NCBI GenBank assembly: GCA_036394575.1
Contig: DASWEY010000063.1
Location: forward strand, 1-15,021
Direction of reading: 5' to 3'
Source: UKL13-2 sp036394575
GTDB taxonomy: Bacteria; Pseudomonadota; Gammaproteobacteria; Burkholderiales; Usitatibacteraceae
Length of the DNA stretch: 15,021 nt
The notes beneath the pieces were generated by a model. That model was not told where the DNA came from. It did no database searches and was given only the letters and a program-made list of their open reading frames with translations. This document shows, in pieces, positions 1 to 8,354 of the stretch (positions are counted from its first letter, which is position 1; every line of letters begins with the position of its first letter). The position numbers and the translations under genes are program-made.

Positions 1-59
1 CACGGCAGGATCTGCTTCGCGATGATCGGCTGGACCAGGAACAGCAGGAACGACGAATA
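1..59 (-). pseudogene. 5'-truncated N-terminal segment of a spermidine-synthase-like membrane protein (runs off left edge)
   Basis: On the minus strand this stretch reads YSSFLLFLVQPIIAKQILP. It closely resembles the first membrane helix of the fused membrane/spermidine synthase-like family, whose members carry FLLFLVQP-(I/L)-(I/L)-AK-x-ILPWFGG near the N-terminus. The next partial codon (TG-) would fit the expected Trp. No ATG, GTG or TTG lies upstream in this frame before a stop; the reading frame runs straight back into the terminator hairpin at 62-87. The gene therefore seems to have lost its start, or it uses a rare start such as the CTG inside the hairpin. The plus strand could alternatively be read as a gene end stopping at TAA 58-60, but that peptide resembles nothing I know. 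The family match is from memory and only about 19 residues are visible. Confidence 0.35.
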
Positions 60-88
60 AAAAAACGGCTGCCTCGGCAGCCGTTTTG
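58..88. terminator. Bidirectional rho-independent terminator after sucD
   Basis: A near-perfect hairpin has an 11-bp stem (AAAACGGCTGC at 62-72 with GCAGCCGTTTT at 77-87) and a CTCG loop. Read on the minus strand it ends in a run of seven T, as expected for termination of sucC-sucD transcripts. Read on the plus strand it ends in TTTT. It lies about 70 bases beyond the sucD stop codon. Confidence 0.9.
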
Positions 89-156
89 CGTTGGGTCTTA
101 AAGGCGATTGTCGGGTTACACGATGAAACCGCTAACCCGACCTACCGATCTCCACG

Positions 157-1035
157 TTACTTCAGCACCGACTTCAGCAACTCACCCATCTTCGACGGGT
201 TCTTGGTGACCTTGATGCCGCACTCTTCCATCACGGCTAGCTTCTCCTGCGCGGTGCCCTTGCCGCCGGAAATGATGGCGCCGGCATGGCCCATGCGTTT
301 GCCCGGGGGCGCGGTGACGCCGGCGATGAAGCCGACCACCGGCTTGCGCATATTGGTTTTCATCCAGCGTGCGCAGGTTTCTTCGTCGTCGCCGCCGATC
401 TCGCCGACCATGATGACGGCATCGGTATCGGGATCGTCGTTGAACATCTTCATCACATCGATGTGCTTCATGCCGTTGACCGGATCGCCGCCGATACCGA
501 CACAGGTCGATTGGCCGAGGCCCAGTTCCATCAGCTGGCCGACCGCTTCATAGGTCAGGGTGCCGGAGCGCGAGACCACGCCGATGCGGCCCTTCTTGTG
601 AATATGGCCGGGCATGATGCCGATCTTGATTTCGTCCGGCGTGATCACGCCCGGGCAGTTCGGCCCGATCAGGATGGTCTTCTTGCCCTGCATCTTGTAG
701 CGCGTATTGATCATGTCGCGCACCGGAATGCCTTCGGTAATGCAGATCACCAGTTCAATGCCGGCGTCGACGGCTTCGTCGATGGCGGCGGCGGCAAACG
801 GCGGCGGCACATAGATCACCGAGGCATTGGCGCCGGTTTGCGCGCGTGCTTCTTTCACCGTTTCAAAAATAGGAATGCCTTCATATTTCTGGCCGCCTTT
901 TTTCGGCGTGACGCCGGCCACGTAGCAGCTGGCGCCGTTGGCGTATTCTTTGCCCATCTTGGTATGGAACATGCCGGTCTTGCCGGTGATGCCTTGCGTC
1001 AGGACGCGGGTGTTTTTATTGATCAGGATGGACAT
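157..1035 (-). CDS. sucD: Succinyl-CoA ligase (ADP-forming) subunit alpha
   Basis: This is the alpha subunit of succinyl-CoA synthetase. The cytoplasmic TCA-cycle enzyme interconverts succinyl-CoA and succinate with substrate-level phosphorylation of ADP. The 292-residue length is typical. The N-terminal CoA-binding Rossmann domain contains the ITGKTG loop (residues 16-21). GPNCPG (124-129) and SRSGTLTYE (155-163) mark the family. The C-terminal ligase domain carries the active-site phosphohistidine His250 in GHAGAIISGGKG. The start follows the sucC stop by only three bases. An AGGAAAG ribosome binding site overlaps the end of sucC, so the two subunits are probably translationally coupled. 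A strong terminator follows at 58-88. No anomaly is seen. Confidence 0.98.
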   Translation of the reverse strand: MSILINKNTRVLTQGITGKTGMFHTKMGKEYANGASCYVAGVTPKKGGQKYEGIPIFETVKEARAQTGANASVIYVPPPFAAAAIDEAVDAGIELVICITEGIPVRDMINTRYKMQGKKTILIGPNCPGVITPDEIKIGIMPGHIHKKGRIGVVSRSGTLTYEAVGQLMELGLGQSTCVGIGGDPVNGMKHIDVMKMFNDDPDTDAVIMVGEIGGDDEETCARWMKTNMRKPVVGFIAGVTAPPGKRMGHAGAIISGGKGTAQEKLAVMEECGIKVTKNPSKMGELLKSVLK

Positions 1036-1038
1036 GGT

Positions 1039-2217
<1,179 letters not shown>

Positions 2218-2355
2218 GGGGAACTCTCTTGTGGATGGTTCTGAGGAGGATTGCGAGTGCTGCGCAGCTTGGGGACTGCTTGCTCTGATTTTTGATTAAC
2301 TTAACTTTGCTATTTTACCCTCGCCGACGACATTGACCGGGAGCAGGAAAGGCAC

Positions 2356-2369
2356 TTGATCAAGATCAG
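2356..2369. promoter_or_regulatory. Possible FNR-like box upstream of sucC
   Basis: TTGAT-CAAG-ATCAG matches the FNR consensus TTGAT-N4-ATCAA at 9 of 10 fixed positions. It overlaps the stop codon of the DUF2889 gene and lies about 140 bases ahead of sucC. Its distance to the candidate TAAAAT -10 would place it near -57, not at a canonical position. A chance match is quite possible. Confidence 0.25.
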
Positions 2370-2944
2370 TGGTTTTCGTTTTCGGCGGCGTTGGTCTCTG
2401 CTCCGGTGGGAATGCCCTTGTACCAGCGCGGATAGAAACGCGCGACGGCTGCCGAGTTCAGCGCCAGCGCATGGCAGCGGTCCAGTTGGAAGGGCTGCTT
2501 GTCGGGGTTGGCCACGCCCTGCCCGGCCATCGACTGGTAGGCGGTGGTGGCGACGGTGCTGATCAGGTCGGTGATATGTGTGCAGCCCTTGGTGCCGCTG
2601 AGCAATTCCTTGACGCGATAGCTGAAACCGGGGCGGATGGCCATACCGATCAGCTGCTTGTACTTGGGTGTGATCTGCTCGCAGTAGCCCGGATAGGGCG
2701 CGGCATCGGTGCAGGCCTCGGCATCGACGATGGTCATGCTGCGGTCGATGGTGAGGCGCAGCCACATGGAGTGCACCGGCTCGCCGGCCTTGCGAAAACC
2801 GCTGGCGAGCTTGAAGTCGTAGTCCTTGCTGTCGTGCAGATGCCCCTCGATATCGAACATGCCGTCTTCACGCTTGTAGCCACGGACGGAAATCTGGCGG
2901 TGGTGCAGTGGCTGGCGGGGCGACTTGGGGGCGGAAAGCGGCAT
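2366..2944 (-). CDS. DUF2889 family protein of unknown function
   Basis: The 192-residue protein matches the DUF2889 family as I remember it. It has an N-terminal H-x-R-x-I-x-x-RGY-x-R-x-DG-x-x-DIEG block (residues 15-34), a DSKDY segment, a VHSMWLRLTID block, and a cysteine-containing stretch with GCTHITDL in the second half. No signal peptide or membrane helix is apparent, so it is probably cytoplasmic. Its biochemical function is unknown. In several Burkholderiales, as I recall, a DUF2889 gene sits just upstream of sucCD and after recA-recX. Here the sucCD side is kept, but a CHASE2 kinase gene and repeats occupy the other side. The ATG start has only a weak ribosome binding site but gives the family's usual N-terminus. 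A minus-strand TAAACT near 2985 could be a -10. Confidence 0.85.
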   Translation of the reverse strand: MPLSAPKSPRQPLHHRQISVRGYKREDGMFDIEGHLHDSKDYDFKLASGFRKAGEPVHSMWLRLTIDRSMTIVDAEACTDAAPYPGYCEQITPKYKQLIGMAIRPGFSYRVKELLSGTKGCTHITDLISTVATTAYQSMAGQGVANPDKQPFQLDRCHALALNSAAVARFYPRWYKGIPTGAETNAAENENH

Positions 2945-3057
2945 GCGGGAAGGCTCTGCAGGACATTTGGGACAGACCGACAGTTTACCCGATCAGCCCT
3001 GCCCGTCGCCCTTGCCGCTATGTCACAGCGGCCGTGATCGACCGTTTGCAAAAAGCC

Positions 3058-3110
3058 AAACTCAAGCACTGGCGCGGTGTTTGAGGCAAAAATGCTCGGA
3101 AAGCTGCGCC
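3058..3110. repeat. Dispersed intergenic repeat, copy 1
   Basis: The first 20 bases (AAACTCAAGCACTGGCGCGG) match 7006-7025 at 19 of 20 positions. Similarity continues more weakly to 3110, with shared CAAAAATG and GGAAAG blocks and about 74% identity over 53 bases by eye. Both copies lie in intergenic DNA upstream of minus-strand genes. The sequence can fold through CTCAA/TTGAG and GGCGC/GCGCC pairings. Confidence 0.6.
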
Positions 3111-3146
3111 AAATGGCGTTCTACGAAAATTCTCCGCCGTAGGGCC

Positions 3147-3230
3147 GTAGCCCGGATGAAGCGAAGCGTAATCCGGGGGCAACGTCGAACATCAAACAAC
3201 CTCGATTGCGCTGCGCTTCATCGAGGCTAC
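3147..3230. repeat. REP-like Y-shaped palindromic element
   Basis: The element is bounded by the inverted pair GTAGC (3147-3151) and GCTAC (3226-3230). Inside are two hairpins: CCCGGAT (3151-3157) pairing with ATCCGGG (3171-3177), and CCTCGAT (3200-3206) pairing with ATCGAGG (3220-3226). The whole can fold as a three-way junction. The opening GTAGCCCGGATGAAGCG resembles extragenic palindromic repeats that I recall from many proteobacterial genomes. With copy 1 of the other repeat it fills most of the 2945-3257 gap, in which I see no gene. Confidence 0.75.
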
Positions 3231-3257
3231 AAGTGCTACGCGCATCCGTTCGCGAGC

Positions 3258-5813
3258 TTAACCCGTCTGCCGATACGTGCGAATCGCCGCCGCGAACTCC
3301 GCACCGGTCTGGAAGCGCTCCTCGAAGTTCTTGGCCAGCGCATGGTCGATCAAATCCTTCATCCACGCCGGCAGGGCCGGGTTGTATTCGAGGATGTTCG
3401 GGTGCGGCTCGTTGGCGATCTTGAACATCAGCTGGGTCATGGAGTCGCCCTCGAAGGGCAGGCGCCCGCAGCTCATCTGGTAGAGCATCACACCCAGCGA
3501 AAACAGATCGGAGCGGCCGTCGATTTTCTTGCCGGCCAGTTGCTCGGGCGACATGTAGGACGGCGTGCCCAGCACCATGCCGGTCTTGGTCTTGGAGGAA
3601 TCGGTGACGCGCGCGATGCCGAAGTCGGTGATTTTCGGTGTGTCCGCGTCCGGGTCGTACATGATGTTGGCCGGCTTGATGTCGCGGTGCACGATGTTCA
3701 TCGAATGCGCATGGCCGAGACCCTCGGCGACACGCTCGACGATCGACAGCACCTTCGGCAGCGGCATCAGGTTCGGGTTCTTGGTGAAGGGCGCGAGATC
3801 CTTGCCCTTCAAAAATTCCATGGCAATGTAGGCGAGGTCATGCTCTTCGCCGGCATCGAAAATGCGCACGATGTTCGGGTGATCGAGCTTGCCGGCCGAT
3901 TCCGCCTCGCGGAAGAAGCGATCCTTGGCCTCCTGCAATTCGTCGCCCTCGAACTCGGCCGACAGCGCCATGGTCTTGATCGCGACTTCGCGGCCGATCT
4001 TCGGGTCCTTGCCCAGATAGACCACGCCCATCGCGCCCTTGCCCAGTTCTTTCTCGACCTGGTAGCGGCCCAGCATCGGCTTCTCGCCGGTGCCGCCGGC
4101 AATCAGCACCGTGGCTGAGTTAGAGCGCGCCGCCGAGGAGCCGCCGAGGATGATGGTTTCCGACATCGCCTTGGCGCGGTTCATGCGCTCGGCCACATCA
4201 CGGAATTTCGGATCATGCTGGTTGATGTACATGAACGCCGATTCGGCCTTGTTGAACTGGCGGCGGCGTTCGAAGTCGAGTGCGAGCGAGTAAATGTTTT
4301 CCAGCAACTGCTCATCCACCGGGCATTTGCGGAACTTGTCGAAGGCCATATCGAGCTGGCCCTGCTGTTGGAAGGCGAGGCCCAGCATGCGGTTGGATTC
4401 GGCGCCGGCCGCATCGGCCTGCTCCTTGCCGCGCTCGGTCATCAGGAAGCGCTTGGTGGTCAACAATGCGTGGCCGATCAGCAGGAGCGAGGCTGGCACC
4501 ATCAGCTTGACCCAGATGCCGGGGCCCATCATCAGCGCGAAATGCGTGACCATCAGCGCGACAAACATGCCCAGCGTGATCAACGCGGCCGGGCCGGCGC
4601 GCAGGCGCGGCAGCACGGCGATCAGGTAAGCCGCAACCAGGACGATGGCCAGCAGGGAGACCCACAGCGCCCAGGGCGGCGCGCGGAAAAATTGCTGCTG
4701 CAGAATCGACGACACCGAATGGGCCAGCTTCTCCACCGGCGAGACGGCGCCGATCGGCGTGATCACCGGCTGCGCGGTACCCGCGGCGGTGGCGCCGATC
4801 AGGACGATCTTGTCCTTGTATTTCGCCGCCGGAATCTTGCCCGACAGGACGTCGAAGAACGAGTCGACCTGGATGGCCGGTCGCCCGCTGTTGTCCTTGT
4901 AGTAATAGGGCAGCATCAGGCCGGAGGAATCGGTGACGATGCGCAGGCTGCCGATCGACACCGCCTCGCCCGGCGCGATGCGAATATCCTTGGCGCCGAG
5001 GTTGAGACTCTTGGCGGCCGTCATCATCGCCAGCGAGGGATACAGTTGGCCGAAATAATCGACCACGGTCACGTCATGACGCGCGCCGCCGTCGGCATCG
5101 CGCTGTTCGGAAAGATGGCCGACGCCGGCGGCCACCGCGCCGAGTTCGTCGATCGGGAAGGCGCCGCCGGGATTGCCATACATCACGCCGCCGGCGGCGG
5201 TGGCGGTGATCGAATCCTTGGCCACATAGGCCGGCGGCGGCTGATCGGGCTTGCCGACCGGCGGATCAAAACTGGGCTCGAAATAGGACGGCAGCAGCAC
5301 ATTGCCGGCCTTCTTGATGCTGGCGGCCAGGGTGCGATCGGTATTGAGCACCTGCTCGGCTTCGGTCAGCAGGGCGCCGATCTGCGCCAGGTCGGGATTG
5401 GCCGGCGGCGCGGCCGATGCGGCCGGGGTGCCATCCGCGTTCGGGGTGACGCCGGCCGCCTTGTTGTAAATCTCGAGCATTTTGCTCACATACAGCAGGC
5501 CCGGATCCTGCTGCGGCTCGAAGAAGAACACGGTGCTGCCGACCACCTTGGCCTTGGCGTCCGCCAGCTTGTCGATCATCTTGGCATGCACATCGCGCGG
5601 CCAGGGCCAGCGGCCAATATTGTTGATCGACTGATCGTCGATGGCGATCACCGCGACTTTGTCGGAGGGCGGCTTGGAGGTGGCGGTCACGCCCCAGTCA
5701 TAGGCCTTGGTGTCCAGCCCCTCGAATACGCCCTTGAAACTGAGGCCCATCACCACCAGCACAATGACGACGCCAAAAAACCAGTCCTTGGCCCAAAATC
5801 CCGTCTTTTTCAT
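3258..5813 (-). CDS. Membrane CHASE2 domain serine/threonine protein kinase
   Basis: The 851-residue protein is a Hanks-type kinase with an extracytoplasmic CHASE2 sensor. One membrane helix at about 11-27 leads into CHASE2 (about 30-375), which contains an Ala/Pro-rich insert near 120-142. Three helices follow (about 380-400, 408-428 and 433-452). A cytoplasmic linker with TPR-like helices (about 475-550) precedes the kinase domain (580-851). Kinase motifs are complete: glycine loop GKGAMGVVYLG, VAIK Lys613, HRDIKPAN with Asp711, DFG Asp730, and GTPSYMSPEQ. It should phosphorylate Ser/Thr targets in response to a periplasmic signal; neither ligand nor substrate is known. I chose ATG 5813 because GGGAG precedes it at good spacing; an in-frame ATG at 5855 lacks one. 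No phosphatase gene is adjacent. Confidence 0.92.
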   Translation of the reverse strand: MKKTGFWAKDWFFGVVIVLVVMGLSFKGVFEGLDTKAYDWGVTATSKPPSDKVAVIAIDDQSINNIGRWPWPRDVHAKMIDKLADAKAKVVGSTVFFFEPQQDPGLLYVSKMLEIYNKAAGVTPNADGTPAASAAPPANPDLAQIGALLTEAEQVLNTDRTLAASIKKAGNVLLPSYFEPSFDPPVGKPDQPPPAYVAKDSITATAAGGVMYGNPGGAFPIDELGAVAAGVGHLSEQRDADGGARHDVTVVDYFGQLYPSLAMMTAAKSLNLGAKDIRIAPGEAVSIGSLRIVTDSSGLMLPYYYKDNSGRPAIQVDSFFDVLSGKIPAAKYKDKIVLIGATAAGTAQPVITPIGAVSPVEKLAHSVSSILQQQFFRAPPWALWVSLLAIVLVAAYLIAVLPRLRAGPAALITLGMFVALMVTHFALMMGPGIWVKLMVPASLLLIGHALLTTKRFLMTERGKEQADAAGAESNRMLGLAFQQQGQLDMAFDKFRKCPVDEQLLENIYSLALDFERRRQFNKAESAFMYINQHDPKFRDVAERMNRAKAMSETIILGGSSAARSNSATVLIAGGTGEKPMLGRYQVEKELGKGAMGVVYLGKDPKIGREVAIKTMALSAEFEGDELQEAKDRFFREAESAGKLDHPNIVRIFDAGEEHDLAYIAMEFLKGKDLAPFTKNPNLMPLPKVLSIVERVAEGLGHAHSMNIVHRDIKPANIMYDPDADTPKITDFGIARVTDSSKTKTGMVLGTPSYMSPEQLAGKKIDGRSDLFSLGVMLYQMSCGRLPFEGDSMTQLMFKIANEPHPNILEYNPALPAWMKDLIDHALAKNFEERFQTGAEFAAAIRTYRQTG

Positions 5814-5895
5814 ACGTTCTCCCTTTATTCTGCAATGCGGGCGAGACGGTTCCATTGGCGCATGGCCGCGCGGAACAGATGCCGATTCGTGGCCG

Positions 5896-5904
5896 ATTGT
5901 AGCA
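5896..5904 (-). promoter_or_regulatory. Extended -10 promoter candidate for the CHASE2 kinase gene
   Basis: On the minus strand this reads TGCTACAAT, an extended -10 (TG-N-TACAAT). It would start transcription about 75 bases before the chosen kinase start. No good -35 hexamer lies 17 bases upstream, which is tolerable for extended -10 promoters. Confidence 0.5.
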
Positions 5905-5965
5905 AGAAAGGGTTTTGGCGATCAGACCCTCAAAGACGGGATATGAAATTCGCGTCGCAGACCCG

Positions 5966-6010
5966 GCCCAAAAAAACAAAAGTCCAGCCCCGCGAGCGAG
6001 ACCGGACTTG
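5966..6010 (-). terminator. Rho-independent terminator of the oxc-frc-formyltransferase operon
   Basis: On the minus strand AAGTCC (6009-6004) and GGACTT (5985-5980) form the core of a GC-rich hairpin, followed at once by TTTGTTTTTTT. It lies about 30 bases after the formyltransferase stop codon. It separates this operon from the kinase gene promoter. Confidence 0.85.
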
Positions 6011-6038
6011 ACCGGGTGGAACAGATACAGAGAGGCGA

Positions 6039-6971
6039 TCAGCTGCCGAACAGCGTACCTGCCGCCACGCTATAGGCCGCGGCAAACTCGGTCGGCGATT
6101 GCTTCTTGCCGTCTTCATGCTTCAGCTTGGCGACCTCGATCTGCCCGCCCTGCGCGGTGATGAACATGGCGGCGTCGCTGATCGCGGTGATTTCACCCGG
6201 CTTGCCCCTGACCGCGCCAAAGGTGCGCACCAGGTGTTTCTTGCTGCCGAACAGCTGCACTTTCTTGCCGCCCAGGGTGGTCCAGGCGCCCGGCGCGGGA
6301 TCGCAGCCGCGAATCAGGTCGTGCACGAAATGGACGTTATTGTTGAAGCTGATCTTCGATTCGGCCGCGCGGCACCAGCCTTCGTAGCTGGCGGCGTTTT
6401 CGTCCTGCACCACTTCCTTGTGCTTGCCGGCCACCACCAGATCGGCCGCCTCCAGCATCGCGGCCACCCCCATCGGGAACAGGCGGTCGAAATACACCGT
6501 GCCCAGAGTGTCGTTCTCGCTGACCGGGGTCGATTTTTGCAGGATGACCGGACCTTCATCCAGGCCGTCGGTGGGACGGAAGATGCTGAGGCCGGTAACG
6601 GACTCGCCGCAAATCAGCGGCCAGCTGATCGAGGACGGGCCGCGATATTTCGGCAGCAGCGAGGGGTGATACTGGATGGTGCCGTGCTTGGGAATGTTGA
6701 CGAACTCCTGCGGCGCGAACTGCAGCACATAGGCCATCACGCCGATATCGGCATTGAGATCCTTCATGGCCTGTAGGGCTTCGGGGCCTTTCAGGTTGGG
6801 GAACTGAAACGTCTTCAGGCCCTTCTCCTGGGCGGCGACGCGTAGCGGATCGGGGCGCGCGCCTTCCTTTTCGGGGGCGCAAAACACGCCGGCGACTTCG
6901 TCACCGCGAGCGAGGAAGGCTTCCAATACGGCTTTGCCAAAATCTTGTTGGCCGATTATTGCGATTTTCAT
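6039..6971 (-). CDS. Formyltransferase related to the 10-formyltetrahydrofolate dehydrogenase hydrolase domain
   Basis: The 310-residue protein has an N-terminal formyltransferase Rossmann domain (about 1-200), beginning MKIAIIGQ, and a C-terminal OB-like Fmt_C domain (about 205-305). The signature YHPSLLPKYRG (101-111), with catalytic His102, and DGLDEGPVILQK with catalytic Asp138 are present. Length and motifs resemble the N-terminal hydrolase domain of eukaryotic ALDH1L1 (10-formyl-THF to THF plus formate) more than methionyl-tRNA formyltransferase, which has Asn two residues before the His. Here that position is Gln100. The gene follows frc in the same direction and is followed by a terminator, so it belongs to the oxalate operon. 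It probably transfers or hydrolyses a formyl group on a folate; use of formyl-CoA is only a hypothesis. A GGAG precedes the start. Confidence 0.8.
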   Translation of the reverse strand: MKIAIIGQQDFGKAVLEAFLARGDEVAGVFCAPEKEGARPDPLRVAAQEKGLKTFQFPNLKGPEALQAMKDLNADIGVMAYVLQFAPQEFVNIPKHGTIQYHPSLLPKYRGPSSISWPLICGESVTGLSIFRPTDGLDEGPVILQKSTPVSENDTLGTVYFDRLFPMGVAAMLEAADLVVAGKHKEVVQDENAASYEGWCRAAESKISFNNNVHFVHDLIRGCDPAPGAWTTLGGKKVQLFGSKKHLVRTFGAVRGKPGEITAISDAAMFITAQGGQIEVAKLKHEDGKKQSPTEFAAAYSVAAGTLFGS

Positions 6972-6991
6972 TTGGTTCTCCGTAAATCTGA

Positions 6992-7003
6992 TTCAATATT
7001 GAA
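6992..7003. repeat. 12-bp perfect palindrome upstream of the formyltransferase gene
   Basis: TTCAATATTGAA is a perfect 12-base palindrome about 20 bases ahead of the formyltransferase start and directly next to copy 2 of the dispersed repeat. It could be an operator, part of the repeat, or chance. Nothing else in the window repeats it. Confidence 0.35.
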
Positions 7004-7005
7004 TG

Positions 7006-7058
7006 AAACTCAAGCATTGGCGCGGCTTCCCGACCAAAAATGGCTGGAAAGGCGCACC
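7006..7058. repeat. Dispersed intergenic repeat, copy 2
   Basis: This is the second copy of the element at 3058-3110, 19/20 identical over AAACTCAAGCATTGGCGCGG and then diverging. It occupies most of the 106-base gap between frc and the formyltransferase gene. Outer CAAGCA and TGCTTG segments (7011-7016 and 7061-7066) could pair as a stem. Confidence 0.6.
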
Positions 7059-7077
7059 GTTGCTTGTGTTTTATTTT

Positions 7078-8343
7078 TTATTTCTTGGGTGGCGCCGAGA
7101 ACGCACCAGCGGTTTTCAGCGCGGCGACCTTGCCGTCGTCGTAGCCCAAAACGTTCTTCAGCACGTCGTCGGTGTGCTCACCCAGCAGGGGCGAACGCTC
7201 GATCTTGGCGGGCGATGCCGAGAGCTTGATCGGCATGCCAACGTTGAACCATTTGCCGCGCTGCGGATGATCGAGCTCGACATACATATCGCGACCCTTG
7301 ACGTGCTCGTCGGTGGCGAGGTCTTCAGTCGACATAATCGGGCCGCAGGGCACATCGATCGGATTGAGGATCGCCATCAATTCGCGCTTGGTATGTTTCT
7401 CGGCGAATTTGTTGAGCAGCGTCCACACCAGTTGCTGGTTTTTGCGACGCTCGGCGATGGTGGCCACGCGCGCATCGGTGGCGAGATCGGGTACACCGAC
7501 ATCGGGGCCGATGAGATTGGCGAGATCGACCCACACCGCTTCCTGCACCACCACATACAGCCAGTCATTGGCGCCATGCGGCTTGCAGTGGATGGCATTG
7601 CCGAGCTGGCCACCGCCGGAATCGTTGCCGGCACGCGGCACATCGCCCATGCCCTGATAAGTCGGCACCGAATACTCGGGCATATTGCCGCGGGTCAGGC
7701 GCTGGTGGTCGCGGAATTTGACGCGACAGAGGTTCATCACGCCGTCCATCATCGCCACTTCGACGTACTGGCCTTCACCGGTGCGTGTTGCCTGATGCAG
7801 CGCTGCCAGCAGGCCGATGGCGAGGTGCAGGCCGGTGCCGGAGTCGCCGATCTGCGCGCCGGTCACGAACGGCGCGCCGTCGGGCACGCCGGTGGTGCTC
7901 ATCGAGCCACCCATGGCCTGGGCGACGTTTTCATAGGCCTTGAAATCGGAATAGGGACCGCTCGAGCCGAAGCCCTTGATCGAACCGACCACGATCTTCG
8001 GATTGATCTCGTGGATTTTTTCCCAGGTAAAGCCAAGACGCTCCAGAACGCCGGGGCCGAAATTTTCCATCATGATGTCGCACTTCTTCAGCAAGTCGAC
8101 GAACACCGCCTTGCCTTCAGCGGACTTCATGTTCACGGTGATCGAGCGCTTGTTGCAGTTCAGCATGGTGAAATACAGAGAGTCGGCACCGGGAATATCG
8201 CGCAGCTGCCCGCGGGTCGCATCGCCTTGCGGCGGCTCGAACTTGATGACATCGGCGCCCATCCATGCCAGCAATTGCGAGCAGGTGGGGCCGGCTTGCA
8301 CATGCGTCATATCGAGAATTCTGATTCCTTTTAGCGCTTCCAT
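7078..8343 (-). CDS. frc: Formyl-CoA:oxalate CoA-transferase
   Basis: This family III (CaiB/BaiF) CoA-transferase moves CoA from formyl-CoA to oxalate, giving oxalyl-CoA for Oxc and releasing formate. The 421-residue protein aligns by eye with the Oxalobacter formigenes enzyme from the start: LDMTHVQAGPTC (10-21), DSLYFTMLNCNKRSI (54-68), MMENFGPGVLERLGFTW (91-107) and PCGPIMSTEDLA. The catalytic Asp is Asp167 in GAQIGDSGTG, matching Asp169 of the known enzyme. A glycine-rich loop (SGGGQ) closes over the active site in the family. I chose ATG 8343 because AGGAG lies upstream at good spacing; the in-frame ATG at 8367 adds residues not found in the family. It is the second complete gene of the oxc operon. 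A remnant of a paralogue lies just upstream. Confidence 0.95.
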   Translation of the reverse strand: MEALKGIRILDMTHVQAGPTCSQLLAWMGADVIKFEPPQGDATRGQLRDIPGADSLYFTMLNCNKRSITVNMKSAEGKAVFVDLLKKCDIMMENFGPGVLERLGFTWEKIHEINPKIVVGSIKGFGSSGPYSDFKAYENVAQAMGGSMSTTGVPDGAPFVTGAQIGDSGTGLHLAIGLLAALHQATRTGEGQYVEVAMMDGVMNLCRVKFRDHQRLTRGNMPEYSVPTYQGMGDVPRAGNDSGGGQLGNAIHCKPHGANDWLYVVVQEAVWVDLANLIGPDVGVPDLATDARVATIAERRKNQQLVWTLLNKFAEKHTKRELMAILNPIDVPCGPIMSTEDLATDEHVKGRDMYVELDHPQRGKWFNVGMPIKLSASPAKIERSPLLGEHTDDVLKNVLGYDDGKVAALKTAGAFSAPPKK

Positions 8344-8354
8344 ACTGCTCCTGT

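Noticed and set aside
3121..3366. Small open frame over the repeat region on the minus strand
   Set aside because: It reads through the REP-like hairpins and into the kinase 3' end, with no codon pattern or family match.
5814..5855. Upstream ATG at 5855 as the kinase start
   Set aside because: The extra 14 residues precede a well-placed GGGAG and ATG at 5813, and there is no ribosome binding site before 5855.
4215..6011. A 598-codon plus-strand open frame opposite the kinase gene
   Set aside because: Its composition is the typical antisense shadow (Arg, Gly, His, Gln rich). The minus strand encodes a complete kinase with all motifs.
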